A DNA stretch of 64,000 nucleotides from Thalassospira lohafexi (GCF_002844275.1 NZ_NXGX01000005.1:310001-374000); one strand, 5' to 3'; shown: positions 18,277 to 27,986, counted from the stretch's first letter. Program-made: numbers and translations. Notes: a model not told the origin generated them from the sequence alone.

Positions 18277-18491
18277 AAAGCAGCTTTGCACCTGCAAAAA
18301 ATTCACCTGTCGGGTGGCTGTTATCACAGGGGTTTCATGCTAAATTGCCGATATCGAACATTTTCCTGATGTGATTGACGGCTGTCCCACCCAGTGCGCA
18401 CAACAGGATTTCTGGCGAACCATCCTGTAAGTCACCATATTTACAGGAAATTCAGCCTTTATCTGTATCAGTATTCTTATCTGTGGGGTTT

Positions 18492-20084
18492 ATGAACGTG
18501 ACTGAGTTGAATTCCGTAAAGCGCCCGCGTCCTGTGGTGCTGTGCATTCTGGACGGCTGGGGATATCGTGAAGAAACCAAGGACAACGCTGTTGCCTTGG
18601 CCAACACGCCTGTCTGGGATGAACTTTATGCCACCTATCCAACCGGTTTTTTAAAGGCCTGTGGTCTGGATGTTGGCCTGCCCGAGGGTCAAATGGGCAA
18701 TTCGGAAGTCGGTCACATGAACCTTGGGGCTGGTCGTGTTGTCATGCAGGAATTGCCCAAAATTGACGAAGCCGTCAAAACCGGTTCCATCGCCAACACC
18801 GATGCGGTCAAAAAAATCATCGCCAAACTGACCGACAGCAAAGGCGTTTGCCACATCGCCGGTCTCCTGTCGGACGGTGGGGTTCATTCCCATCAAGTCC
18901 ATATGGCAGCCTTGGCAAAGATTATTGCGAGGGCTGGGATTCCAGTCAAAATCCATGCGTATCTTGATGGGCGCGATACCGCGCCTAAAAGTGCCGCCAA
19001 GTTCCTTGAAAAATTCCGCACCCTTCTTGGCGATGCCAATGTTGAAATTGCCACTGTGACCGGTCGCTATTACGCGATGGACCGTGACAATCGCTGGGAA
19101 CGTGTCAGTCAGGCCTATTTTGCAATGGTGCAGGGCAAAAATTACGCAGATGGTCGCACCGCGCAAAGTGCCGAAGCTGCGATTAAGGCCGCTTATGACG
19201 CCGACACCACCGATGAGTTTGTTCTGCCGACTGTGATTGGTGATTTTGACGGAATCAAGGATGGTGATGGTCTGTTGATGACCAATTTCCGTGCGGACCG
19301 CGCGCGTGAAATTCTGGCCGCCCTCTGTGCGCCGGAATTTGACGGGTTTGATCGTGGCACGCCGGTCAACTTCGCCGTTGCCGCGGGCATGGTCGAATAT
19401 TCATCGGCCCATGCGGCCTATATGGATGCGATTTACCCGCCGCAGGTTCTGCCAAATATCTTTGGCGAAGTCGTTTCCAAGGCGGGGCTCAAACAGCTCC
19501 GCATTGCGGAAACTGAAAAATATCCGCATGTGTCGTTCTTCTTTAACGGCGGTGAAGAACAGGTATTTGAAGGCGAAGACCGCATTCTGGTGGCATCGCC
19601 CAAGGTCGCAACCTATGACCTGCAACCTGAAATGTCCGCCCCGGAAGTGACCGAAAAACTGGTTGCCGCAATCAAGGCGGAAACCTATGACGCGATCATC
19701 CTCAATTTCGCCAATCCCGATATGGTTGGCCATAGCGGCATTCTGAGCGCCGCGATGAAAGCCGCCGAAGCAGTCGACACCTGCCTTGGTCAGGTGATTG
19801 ACGCGATCAAATCGGTTGGCGGAGTTGCGTTTGTGACCGCCGACCATGGCAATTGTGAAGTCATGGTCAATCCGGAAACCGGCGAACCACACACCGCCCA
19901 TACACTTAATCTGGTGCCGACCATTCTTGTTAACGGTCCAGAAGGGGTAACGCTTGAAAATGGGCGTCTTGCCGATGTCGCACCGACATTGCTGCAACTG
20001 CTTGGTGTTGCCCAGCCAAATGAGATGACCGGCACACCCTTGCTTAAGGGTCTGAAAGGACATGATGCGCTTCTTGCGAGCTAA
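18492..20084 (+). CDS. gpmI: 2,3-bisphosphoglycerate-independent phosphoglycerate mutase
   Basis: A 530-residue glycolytic mutase of the alkaline-phosphatase fold that interconverts 3- and 2-phosphoglycerate with two metal ions. The nucleophile serine lies in MGNSEVGHMNLGAGR (about residue 69). Other landmarks are HAYLDGRDTAP, VTGRYYAMDRD, NFRADRAREI and the metal-binding ADHGNCEVM. ATG at 18492 was chosen because it starts just before VKRPRPVVLCILDGWGY, the true family N-terminus. The upstream extension to 18375 lacks family similarity. It overlaps envC by 23 bp, implying co-translation. Confidence 0.95.
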   Translation: MNVTELNSVKRPRPVVLCILDGWGYREETKDNAVALANTPVWDELYATYPTGFLKACGLDVGLPEGQMGNSEVGHMNLGAGRVVMQELPKIDEAVKTGSIANTDAVKKIIAKLTDSKGVCHIAGLLSDGGVHSHQVHMAALAKIIARAGIPVKIHAYLDGRDTAPKSAAKFLEKFRTLLGDANVEIATVTGRYYAMDRDNRWERVSQAYFAMVQGKNYADGRTAQSAEAAIKAAYDADTTDEFVLPTVIGDFDGIKDGDGLLMTNFRADRAREILAALCAPEFDGFDRGTPVNFAVAAGMVEYSSAHAAYMDAIYPPQVLPNIFGEVVSKAGLKQLRIAETEKYPHVSFFFNGGEEQVFEGEDRILVASPKVATYDLQPEMSAPEVTEKLVAAIKAETYDAIILNFANPDMVGHSGILSAAMKAAEAVDTCLGQVIDAIKSVGGVAFVTADHGNCEVMVNPETGEPHTAHTLNLVPTILVNGPEGVTLENGRLADVAPTLLQLLGVAQPNEMTGTPLLKGLKGHDALLAS

Positions 20085-21435
20085 AACAGCTTCAAAGATG
20101 TCCCTGCCTGCGCTGGCTGCTTTTGCAGTTCTGGTTGCAGGCGGGGCAGCGCCTTCTTTTGCCCAATCGCTGCAAAAGGTTGATCGTAAACTCGATCAGC
20201 TTGAAAATCAGCTTTCCGAACAGCAAAAACAGGAAGAATTCCTGTCGCGTAAATCGCGTGAGTTGTGGACCGAAGAACAAGCGCTGCAATCCGAAGCCAT
20301 TTCGGTTGCACGCCGTACCCAGCGCCTTGAAACAACCCTGACCGACCTTGAAGATCAGCTCGAAACGCTTGAAGCACGTGAAAAACGCGCCAATACCAGC
20401 CTCGAAGACAAGGCCGGGCAATATGCCCGCATTCTGATGGCGCTTCAGCGACTTTCAACCACCCCGCCCGAGGCCGTGATTGCGCTGCCAACATCGCCGC
20501 AAGATACCCTGCGGTCTGCGGTTCTGTTAAAGGCCGCCCTGCCCGGTGTTGAACAGCATGCGCGTGATCTGCGCGACGAACTGCATGACATCTCGACATT
20601 GCGCGCTGATATCCGCGACCGCCGCGAAGAAATGGCAACCGCAACCGCCGCCCTGCAACAAGAACGCGGATCCCTTGCCGCGTTACTTGATGAAAAACGC
20701 CGTTTACGGTCGGAAACTGAGGCAGAGGCACGCGAAGCCGCCAAAGCCGTCAGCAAGCTTGCCGACGAGGCAAAGTCACTTGGTGACCTGTTGGCGACCT
20801 TGCGCACACGTGCCGAAGGGCTGCCGATACCGCGCATGCGCCCGGACGAGCCGATCAAACAACAGCCCGAACCACAATTAGCTAAGCGCACCGAACCCGA
20901 TAGTGATACGCTGGGCTCCTCGACAATTGCGAAAAATGAACCACCTAAGCCACCCGCCGAAAAGGGCAATGCCTCCAGTGCGGAAAGTGCCGATGACGAA
21001 AAGTTTGCGGTTGGCAGTTCCATCACATTGGCGCGCGGCCATTTGCGCATGCCCGTCAGTGGCAAAGTCGTCACACTGTTTGGTGAAAAATCACGTGGGC
21101 CCGACGGTTTAACCGTCGCCCGGTCAAAGGGGATCGAGATCAGCACACGCGAAAATGCGCAGGTTGTCTCGCCTTTTGACGGTAAAGTTGTCTTTTCTGG
21201 TCCTTTCCGCGGTTACGGCCGCCTCTTGATTATCGAACACGGCGAAGGATACCATAGTCTTATCGCCGGTTTTGATCGGCTCGACAGTGTGGTAGGACAA
21301 TATGTGTTGGCTGGCGAACCTGTTGGTATTATGGGTGAAACTGCGCCAAAACTGTATCTGGAGATGCGTCAGGACGGAGAAGCGATTAATCCGCTTCCGT
21401 GGCTGGCCTCGAAAAACGGCAAGGTAAGTGGATGA
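20062..21435 (+). CDS. envC: EnvC-type murein hydrolase activator (degenerate LytM domain)
   Basis: A 457-residue protein with an N-terminal signal sequence (cleavage likely after PSFAQS, about residue 35), a long charged coiled coil (about 38-265), a low-complexity linker and a C-terminal LytM/M23 domain (about 330-450). The usual zinc-binding HxxxD is replaced (KGIEISTREN) while the HSLIAGF histidine remains, so the peptidase is probably inactive. EnvC relatives act as periplasmic activators of amidases in cell separation. It overlaps gpmI upstream and ctpA downstream (ATGA). The envC-ctpA-deacetylase order is conserved in proteobacteria. Confidence 0.88.
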   Translation: MMRFLRAKTASKMSLPALAAFAVLVAGGAAPSFAQSLQKVDRKLDQLENQLSEQQKQEEFLSRKSRELWTEEQALQSEAISVARRTQRLETTLTDLEDQLETLEAREKRANTSLEDKAGQYARILMALQRLSTTPPEAVIALPTSPQDTLRSAVLLKAALPGVEQHARDLRDELHDISTLRADIRDRREEMATATAALQQERGSLAALLDEKRRLRSETEAEAREAAKAVSKLADEAKSLGDLLATLRTRAEGLPIPRMRPDEPIKQQPEPQLAKRTEPDSDTLGSSTIAKNEPPKPPAEKGNASSAESADDEKFAVGSSITLARGHLRMPVSGKVVTLFGEKSRGPDGLTVARSKGIEISTRENAQVVSPFDGKVVFSGPFRGYGRLLIIEHGEGYHSLIAGFDRLDSVVGQYVLAGEPVGIMGETAPKLYLEMRQDGEAINPLPWLASKNGKVSG

Positions 21436-22733
21436 AAACCTCTCGATTGGCAGTACTCGCTCTCGCGACCGGCATGACTTTCGGCCTTGCGTCGCCTAGT
21501 TTGGCGCAGTCTTCAAGCTCCTCGGCCGAGACCTATCGCCTGTTGAACCTGTTTGGCGATGTTTTTGAACAGGTCAAAACAAAATATGTCGAAAAAGTCG
21601 ATGATAAGCAGCTTATAGAAGCCGCCATCAACGGCATGCTGACATCGCTTGATCCGCATTCCTCTTATCTGAACATGGATAATTTCGAGGAAATGCAGGT
21701 CGACACCCGCGGCGAGTTCGGCGGACTTGGCATCGAAGTCACGATGGAAGAAGGCTTTGTGAAAGTCATCTCGCCAATCTATGACACGCCTGCTGAGAAG
21801 GCCGGTCTGCAACCGGGCGATTTCATCACCCATATTGATGGCACCGCCATCCGTGGTAAAACACTGAACGATGCCGTCGAGATGATGCGTGGCAAGGTCA
21901 ATACCGACATCATTCTGACCATCATCCGCAAGGGTGAACAGGCCCCGTTCGATGTCACCCTGACCCGGGCCGTGATCAAAATCCAATCGGTCCGCGCCGA
22001 AGTCAAAGAAGACATTGGCTATATCCGGATCACCAAGTTTAACGAACAAACCTTTAGCGGACTGCAGCGCGCCATTGGCGACATGCGTGATCAGATCGGC
22101 CCTGAAATCAAGGGTCTGGTGATTGACCTGCGCAACAATCCGGGCGGTTTGCTTGATCAGGCAATTTCGGTTTCCGATGCGTTTCTTGATAAGGGTGAAA
22201 TTGTCTCTACCCGTCCGCGCGACACGGAAAACACCGAACGCTATAATGCCCGTACTGGCGATCTGGCCGAAGGCCTGCCGGTGGTTGTTCTGATCAATGA
22301 CGGGTCTGCTTCGGCATCTGAAATTGTTGCCGGTGCGCTTCAGGATCATCGCCGTGCCGTGATCATGGGCACACGCAGCTTTGGCAAGGGATCGGTGCAA
22401 ACCATCCTGCCGATGCCGGGCAACGTCGCCCTTCGCCTTACGACAGCGCGCTATTACACACCGTCTGGAAAATCCATTCAGGAAGTCGGTATCGTACCTG
22501 ACATCATCGTCCCGCAGGCCCGCGTCGAAAGCATCGAAAGCGATGTACGTCGCTCCGAAGCATCACTCAGTGGCGCATTGCGCAATGAAGATGAAGGCAC
22601 CTCAGATGCGGAAAAGGATGCAAATTCCCGTCGCGATGATGCCGAACAGCTTGCGATTGACGATTATCAGCTGTCGCGTGCGCTGGACATGATTAGGGGC
22701 ATTTCCCTGTTTGGTCCGCGCCCGCAAGGTTAA
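21432..22733 (+). CDS. ctpA: C-terminal processing serine protease (S41 family)
   Basis: A 433-residue periplasmic protease with a signal peptide (cleavage near SPSLAQS), a PDZ domain (about residues 90-165, GGLGIEVTMEEG) and a peptidase S41 core. The catalytic serine lies in NDGSASASEIVAGAL and the lysine in TRSFGKGSVQT, the Ser-Lys dyad of the family. Substrates in other bacteria include lipoproteins and cell-wall endopeptidases. The ATG at 21432 overlaps the envC stop. The frame extends 33 bp further left, but the signal peptide fits this start. Confidence 0.94.
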   Translation: MKTSRLAVLALATGMTFGLASPSLAQSSSSSAETYRLLNLFGDVFEQVKTKYVEKVDDKQLIEAAINGMLTSLDPHSSYLNMDNFEEMQVDTRGEFGGLGIEVTMEEGFVKVISPIYDTPAEKAGLQPGDFITHIDGTAIRGKTLNDAVEMMRGKVNTDIILTIIRKGEQAPFDVTLTRAVIKIQSVRAEVKEDIGYIRITKFNEQTFSGLQRAIGDMRDQIGPEIKGLVIDLRNNPGGLLDQAISVSDAFLDKGEIVSTRPRDTENTERYNARTGDLAEGLPVVVLINDGSASASEIVAGALQDHRRAVIMGTRSFGKGSVQTILPMPGNVALRLTTARYYTPSGKSIQEVGIVPDIIVPQARVESIESDVRRSEASLSGALRNEDEGTSDAEKDANSRRDDAEQLAIDDYQLSRALDMIRGISLFGPRPQG

Positions 22734-22767
22734 GGACCAGAACGGCATCGTGAGAGACTGACAAGTC

Positions 22768-24342
22768 GTGTTCAGGAAAATCCTAAATTCTTTGCCGTTC
22801 GGTAAGAAAAAGAACGGCGATTTCGACGAGGACATGGCCGATGATATGGCTGATGACCTCGACGATGGGATGAACGACGCCATGTCGGATGCGGATAACG
22901 CCGCATCCGACGGCGTTGACGAAGACGACCTTCTGTTCAGCGAATTGCCGATTGAAGTTCAGGTCAAGAAAATGCCAAAGCGCCCGAAATCGCGGCGCAG
23001 CTGGCTGTCTAAACTTCTGATCATCACACTTTTCATATTCCCCTTTGGGGCAACAGCCGTTGCCATGATCCCGGTTCTTGATCCTGAAACCGGATGGCGC
23101 CTGTTCCATCTTGGCGGTCCCAAGGCCACCGTTGCAGTGCCTGGATCCGAACGTGAACTTCAGGAAGAAATTTCGCGCGGCGTTCAGGATGTTCAGGATC
23201 GTGATCGCGCAGCCCAAGACGCAACCGCGCCGGACGGCACACCTGAAAACGGGCAAACTTCCGACGATATCGCCAATCAGCTCGAGGGGGTGTCTGATCT
23301 GATCGGCGCTCCCAATCAAGGTGGCACTACAGGCGACAGCACGCAGCCAACCCCCGAAGAACTCGCAGCCCTGATCGCAGAAGAAGGCGCAATTGACGAT
23401 CCGATTGAACCTGATCCCTTGCGCCCAGCCCCTGTGCCTGGCCTTGACGAAGAAGGCAGCTTTGGCCGAATTCCACGGATTGGGGATGATGGGACCACCC
23501 CGTTTGACGCCTATAAACGTCCCTTTGAAACTGTCGAGAATCAGCCTTATGTCGCCATCATCCTGACCGGTGTGGGTTTGAATACAGCCCGTACAGAAGC
23601 TGCCATCAATGATCTGCCACTGAACATCTCTTTGGGGATTTCACCCTATGCCCGCGACATTGCCAAGGTCGCAATGGATGCACGCGCCATGGGCCATGAA
23701 GTCTTCTTGCAAGTGCCGATGGAACCCAATGATTTCCCGCTTTCCGATCCGGGACCGCGTGCGCTTCTGACCTCCTTGTCCGAGGGCGAAAATCTTGTAC
23801 GGCTTGAATGGTTGCTGGCCCGGTTCCCGGGATACGCCGGACTTGTCAGCCATCAGGGATCAAAGTTTGGCAGCATGGATAGCGCCATCCGTCCGGTGCT
23901 TGAAATCATCACCCGGTCGGGTCTGATGTATGTCGAAGGATCCAACAGCGGCATCGCAAGCTATGGCGCGCAACTGGCCGCAAATGCCAGTTCGCCAAAT
24001 GCCGTTGGCAACATCGTGATTGATGACGTTCCCAGCCGCCGCGAAATTGATGCTCGGTTAAATGAACTTGTTGAACTGGCCAAACGCAATGGTGCTGCCA
24101 TTGGCTTTGCCCAATCCTATCCTGTGACCATTCAACGGCTTAAAAACTGGGCTTTCAGATTACGTCGGCAAGGCGTTGTTCTCGCGCCTGTAAGTGCTCT
24201 TGCAAACCGTCAGGTCACCGCCCAGTCCGCCGACGAAGCCGAAGCCGCAAGGCGTCAGGCAGAACAACTGGAAAACGAAGCTGCCGCCGCGCAAGAAAAT
24301 GGCGACGAATCTGCCGAACCAACCAACACCATTGAAAACTAG
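22768..24342 (+). CDS. Divergent polysaccharide deacetylase family protein
   Basis: A 524-residue protein. The first 60 residues are strongly acidic (repeated MADD-type units), followed by one transmembrane segment (about residues 87-108), a low-complexity linker, and a C-terminal divergent polysaccharide deacetylase domain (about 250-475, YVAIILTGVGLN, HEVFLQVPMEP, GLVSHQGSKF, VIDDVPSRREID). This family (PF04748) is related to NodB deacetylases but its substrate is unproven. It starts with GTG at 22768. It follows envC-ctpA, its usual neighbours in proteobacteria, so a cell-envelope role is likely. Confidence 0.88.
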   Translation: MFRKILNSLPFGKKKNGDFDEDMADDMADDLDDGMNDAMSDADNAASDGVDEDDLLFSELPIEVQVKKMPKRPKSRRSWLSKLLIITLFIFPFGATAVAMIPVLDPETGWRLFHLGGPKATVAVPGSERELQEEISRGVQDVQDRDRAAQDATAPDGTPENGQTSDDIANQLEGVSDLIGAPNQGGTTGDSTQPTPEELAALIAEEGAIDDPIEPDPLRPAPVPGLDEEGSFGRIPRIGDDGTTPFDAYKRPFETVENQPYVAIILTGVGLNTARTEAAINDLPLNISLGISPYARDIAKVAMDARAMGHEVFLQVPMEPNDFPLSDPGPRALLTSLSEGENLVRLEWLLARFPGYAGLVSHQGSKFGSMDSAIRPVLEIITRSGLMYVEGSNSGIASYGAQLAANASSPNAVGNIVIDDVPSRREIDARLNELVELAKRNGAAIGFAQSYPVTIQRLKNWAFRLRRQGVVLAPVSALANRQVTAQSADEAEAARRQAEQLENEAAAAQENGDESAEPTNTIEN

Positions 24343-24391
24343 CTGGAAAAAGTGCCAGTCTTGTCTGGTACTTCCGTAGTCAGGAGCCATC

Positions 24392-24952
24392 ATGGCGCGC
24401 AAGACCAAAACCACCACCCCGGCAACCGACATGGATACCCCAATACCCAACACCCCAAAGGTTCAGGCCGAAGACCTGCCCTATCGCCCCTGTGTCGGCA
24501 TTGCCCTTTTTAATGCCGACGGTCTGGTCTGGATGGGCAACCGGCTTGGATTTGAAGGGGCATGGCAACTGCCCCAAGGCGGGATTGATGACGGTGAAAC
24601 TGCCCTTGATGCCGCCATGCGCGAACTTAAAGAAGAAATCGGCACCGATAAGGCTGAAGTCGTTGCTGAAACACCTGACTGGTTGACCTATGACCTGCCG
24701 GACCATTTGATCGGCAAGGCGTTCAAGGGTGCCTATCGCGGCCAAAAACAAAAATGGTTCGCCATGCGCTTTACCGGCAAAGACAAACACATCAAGATTG
24801 ATGTGCCCAATCCGGAATTTGATGCGTGGCGCTGGACGGACTTTGTCACTTTGCCCGACCTGATTGTACCGTTCAAACGACCGGTTTATTTGCAAATTGC
24901 TGAGTCATTTCGTGATGTACCGCAAAGAATTCGTGAAATGAAGGGTCTATAA
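24392..24952 (+). CDS. rppH: RNA pyrophosphohydrolase (Nudix)
   Basis: A 186-residue Nudix enzyme that removes pyrophosphate from the 5' end of triphosphorylated mRNA and starts its decay. The Nudix box GGIDDGETALDAAMRELKEEIG (about residues 67-88) is complete. The RppH-type start LPYRPCVGIALFNADGLVWMG and the WRWTDFVTLPDLIVPFKRPVY ending set it apart from general Nudix hydrolases. The first 25 residues (KTKTTTPATDMDTP) are an extension beyond the E. coli form. CAGGAG precedes the start. Confidence 0.92.
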   Translation: MARKTKTTTPATDMDTPIPNTPKVQAEDLPYRPCVGIALFNADGLVWMGNRLGFEGAWQLPQGGIDDGETALDAAMRELKEEIGTDKAEVVAETPDWLTYDLPDHLIGKAFKGAYRGQKQKWFAMRFTGKDKHIKIDVPNPEFDAWRWTDFVTLPDLIVPFKRPVYLQIAESFRDVPQRIREMKGL

Positions 24953-25036
24953 CCCCACCATCGCGGCTTGATTGCGACGTGTTTTTCACCCAATTTCATG
25001 ACATACAAAATACCAGTGGTTTAGAGGAGTTCCAAC

Positions 25037-25228
25037 ATGGGTACGGATCGGGTTATCTTTGGTGTTCTGACCATCGTGGTCGGCATTTTCGGCCTGTTTT
25101 ATGCGTCGGGTTCGCAGGACGGCTATTCTTATTTTGTCGGTCTGGCCCTGTTTATTGGCGCTGTCTTGTTCATGTTCCACCTGATCAAAGGTTATTATGA
25201 TCAGCTTGAAGAAGCCGACCACGCGTAA
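25037..25228 (+). CDS. Small two-helix membrane protein
   Basis: A 63-residue protein with two hydrophobic helices (about residues 7-24 and 32-49), a short loop carrying SGSQDGYSY and an acidic C-terminus (DQLEEADHA). GAGGAG lies just upstream of the ATG, which supports translation. I do not recognise the family. It sits alone between rppH and the methyltransferase. Confidence 0.7.
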   Translation: MGTDRVIFGVLTIVVGIFGLFYASGSQDGYSYFVGLALFIGAVLFMFHLIKGYYDQLEEADHA

Positions 25229-25292
25229 TCAGCATACAAACCCTTGCAACTAACAGGTTTCAATCTGGGTCGATGCGCGTTAGGGATAGTCT

Positions 25293-26099
25293 ATGAGCAA
25301 TACACATTGGGATCCCGCCCGTTACGGTTTGTTTGGCAATGAACGCCAACGACCGGCCATCGACCTGATTGCCCGCTTACCCAAAGCGGTCGACGGATTT
25401 TCACCGCGTCACATCGTTGATCTGGGCTGCGGCCCGGGCAATGTCACCGCATTGCTGGCCGCGGCCTATCCGGGCACCGCAACCGATGACGTTAAAATTG
25501 TCGGTGTCGATTCATCTGATGAAATGATCGACACCGCCCAAAAGCGCGACGAAAACATCGACTGGCAAAAGAGTGATATCGCCAGTTGGGAACCAGAAGA
25601 GAAAGTCGACCTTCTGTTTTCCAATGCCGCCCTTCATTGGGTGCCTGACCATTCGAAACTGTTTCCACGTCTTTTAAGTTTCGTGCGCCCCGGTGGGTTG
25701 CTGGCCATTCAGGTCCCCAATAATTTCCTTGCTCCCAGCCACCAATTGATCGGCGAAGCCGGTCTTGATTGGCCCAAGGAAGTGGCCAAGGCCATGCATG
25801 CCGCACGCATCATGCGCCCCGGCGACTATTTTGATGCGATGGCACCGGAATGTGACGACATTGATCTTTGGCAAACCCAGTATTGCCATGTGCTGACCGG
25901 CGAGGACCCGGTGCACAACTGGGTCAGTTCAACCACACTGCGTCCGATAATGGCGGCTCTGCCCGATGATGAAGCCCGCGCAAAGTTTACTGAAAAATAC
26001 AAGGCACGGCTGTCTCAGGTTTATCCCCCGCGCGATGATGGTCGCACCCTTTTTCCATTCAACCGGCTTTTCATGATTGTGCGCAAACGCCCGGCATAA
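25293..26099 (+). CDS. tam: Trans-aconitate 2-methyltransferase-like SAM enzyme
   Basis: A 268-residue class I methyltransferase closely following the Tam layout: the N-terminus WDPARYGLFGNERQRPAIDL, motif I HIVDLGCGPGNVT (about residues 37-49), VGVDSSDEMI, LLFSNAALHWVPDH and GLLAIQVPNNFLAPSH. Tam methylates trans-aconitate, relieving inhibition of aconitase. The family match is good; the exact substrate is inferred. The alpha/beta hydrolase gene follows on the same strand, 39 bp later. Confidence 0.85.
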   Translation: MSNTHWDPARYGLFGNERQRPAIDLIARLPKAVDGFSPRHIVDLGCGPGNVTALLAAAYPGTATDDVKIVGVDSSDEMIDTAQKRDENIDWQKSDIASWEPEEKVDLLFSNAALHWVPDHSKLFPRLLSFVRPGGLLAIQVPNNFLAPSHQLIGEAGLDWPKEVAKAMHAARIMRPGDYFDAMAPECDDIDLWQTQYCHVLTGEDPVHNWVSSTTLRPIMAALPDDEARAKFTEKYKARLSQVYPPRDDGRTLFPFNRLFMIVRKRPA

Positions 26100-26138
26100 A
26101 TCCGACCATAACGCCCAACTTATGACAGGAACATTCCC

Positions 26139-26984
26139 ATGGCTGACTTTCGCGAACATTTCGTCAAAGCTTGCGGCTATGAAATGCATGTCCGAAGCTG
26201 GGGCGATCCGTCCAAACGCCCCCTGATCATGAGCCACGGGCTTGCCCGTCTGGCAGATGATTTCGATCATGTCGCACCGCATTTTACCGATCAGTATTAC
26301 GTGCTGTGCCCAACCATGATCGGACGGGGTTTTTCAAGCTGGGCAAAGAACCCCGATCAGGAATACACCGTCCCGTTTTATGTCGCCCAGACATTTGAGA
26401 TGCTTGATCACTTCAATGTTGATACGTGCGACTGGATTGGCACATCAATGGGCGGGTTGATTGGCCTTTATGCCACCGCCGAAGTCGCCGGGCGCATTGA
26501 AAAGCTGGTTCTCAATGATATCGGCCCCGAACTGGATCAAGGTGCCGTTGACCGTATTAAATCCTACGTTGGTGCTGCACCGGAATTTGAAACAATCGAC
26601 GAGGTCGAAAAGATCGTTCGGATGATCTATGCCCCATTCGGGGTCAAAGATGATGCAACCTGGTCGTTTTTGGCATCGCGTTCAGTTCGGCGTCTACCCA
26701 ATGGTAATTTCATGATGCATTACGATCCCGAAGTCATGCGCGTCTTTGCCGAACATATTGATTCTTTTGATGCATGGGACGTTTTTGATGCGCTTCCCTG
26801 CCCCGTTATGCTGATCAGCGGTGAACAATCCGACCTGATACCGCGTCGCATCGTCGACAAGATGAAACAAAAAAAACCACAAATGCCGATTTTCGCAGTA
26901 GCGAACTGCGGGCACGCTCCCCATTTGAATGACAGAGCACAAATAAACGCAATCAGGGCATTTTTGACCGGCCAATCGCAATAG
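26139..26984 (+). CDS. Alpha/beta-fold hydrolase
   Basis: A 281-residue soluble hydrolase. The oxyanion loop is in LIMSHGLAR, the nucleophile serine in WIGTSMGGLIGL (about residue 106), the acid probably near LISGEQSDLIP and the catalytic histidine in CGHAPHLND. The family covers esterases, dehalogenases and C-C hydrolases, and the sequence does not decide among them. A 7-bp hairpin (GGCATTC/GAATGCC) begins at the last base of the stop codon but lacks a T-tract. Confidence 0.85.
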   Translation: MADFREHFVKACGYEMHVRSWGDPSKRPLIMSHGLARLADDFDHVAPHFTDQYYVLCPTMIGRGFSSWAKNPDQEYTVPFYVAQTFEMLDHFNVDTCDWIGTSMGGLIGLYATAEVAGRIEKLVLNDIGPELDQGAVDRIKSYVGAAPEFETIDEVEKIVRMIYAPFGVKDDATWSFLASRSVRRLPNGNFMMHYDPEVMRVFAEHIDSFDAWDVFDALPCPVMLISGEQSDLIPRRIVDKMKQKKPQMPIFAVANCGHAPHLNDRAQINAIRAFLTGQSQ

Positions 26985-27043
26985 GCATTCCCAAACGAAT
27001 GCCGCACCATACAAAACCCGGCCCAAAATAGCATGATGCCTGA

Positions 27044-27087
27044 CTGTTCGCGAAACGTTGAGCCAAAATAATTAACGCCGCGAACAG
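27044..27087. repeat. 9-bp inverted repeat upstream of the secreted barrel-like gene
   Basis: CTGTTCGCG (27044-27052) and CGCGAACAG (27079-27087) are perfect inverted repeats 26 bp apart, in the 217-bp gap before the gene at 27202. They could be operator half-sites or a hairpin. No further support. Confidence 0.4.
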
Positions 27088-27201
27088 ACATCGTTGGTAT
27101 GGGACCGACACCGATCTTGCCCAAGTTGGCCAGCGTACAGGCTTTGTCCTGAACCTCGCGTCGAATGTTGTGCTGTTTCTTACTGCTTGGGAACAAGCCG
27201 C

Positions 27202-27876
27202 ATGACGAACCCGCATTTGTCGATCAACTGGCTGCTTGCAGCGCCGCTGGCCACCGTATTCGGATTTGGCCCGCTGGATGCTGCCTATGCGCAGTCAACG
27301 ACGACATCAACCATGACAGATGCACCCTCGTCTTCATCATCCTACCTTGTGCCGGGTGGCAATCTCATGTCAGGCATTTTACCCCCGGCTGGCCATAACA
27401 GTTTAGGGCGCTATATCTCCGGCCGCACAACATATGGCATCCAAATAAGCCCCGATGACACCAACAACACTGATGATGCTGGGCAGGTCTGGCTTGAACT
27501 TAACGGGCAGACCACCGACAGAAACGGTATGAGTGCGCAAGTTGGCCTTGGCTATGCCCCAACCCCGGATGTCGGCATTGCCGTCGGACCCTTTGTCGAC
27601 CTCAGCGGTTCAAGGGCGGATAATTTCGGTGCTTATGAAGCCGGAAGCTATGAGCATCAAACGCGCTCATCGCGTATTATGCTCTCGGATGGCAGCAGCG
27701 GCTTTGATGATGCCGGGTTTGCCGCATCCTTATCCTTCATGCCGCTTGAAGACATCTGGATCGGGCTGCACGGCAGCGTATCGCACAGCCTGACACCTTC
27801 CGAAACGCATCAGGGTACACTTGATGGTATTGATGCCATGCTTGGCCTGACCGCACGCTACCGGATCGAGTTTTGA
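27202..27876 (+). CDS. Hypothetical secreted, possibly outer-membrane beta-barrel protein
   Basis: A 224-residue protein with an N-terminal signal peptide (NWLLAAPLATVFGFGPLDAAYAQS). A Ser/Thr-rich stretch follows, then alternating polar and hydrophobic strands (TTYGIQI, GQVWLELNGQ, MSAQVGLGY, DVGIAVGPFVDLSG, FAASLSFMP, IWIGLHGSVSH, AMLGLTARYRIEF) ending in phenylalanine, the usual signal for outer-membrane insertion. This suggests a small barrel of roughly eight strands. I do not recognise a family. ATG at 27202 is preferred over the upstream frame (27094) because it begins directly with the signal peptide. Confidence 0.65.
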   Translation: MTNPHLSINWLLAAPLATVFGFGPLDAAYAQSTTTSTMTDAPSSSSSYLVPGGNLMSGILPPAGHNSLGRYISGRTTYGIQISPDDTNNTDDAGQVWLELNGQTTDRNGMSAQVGLGYAPTPDVGIAVGPFVDLSGSRADNFGAYEAGSYEHQTRSSRIMLSDGSSGFDDAGFAASLSFMPLEDIWIGLHGSVSHSLTPSETHQGTLDGIDAMLGLTARYRIEF

Positions 27877-27986
27877 TCCATCTTTGCCGTTGTGTCTTTT
27901 GGCCGATCAACCATCAAATACCTTGTTGCGTCACCTTGCTGTCCTGTATGACTCTTGGCAGGAAACACAGGGACATATAAACGCGC

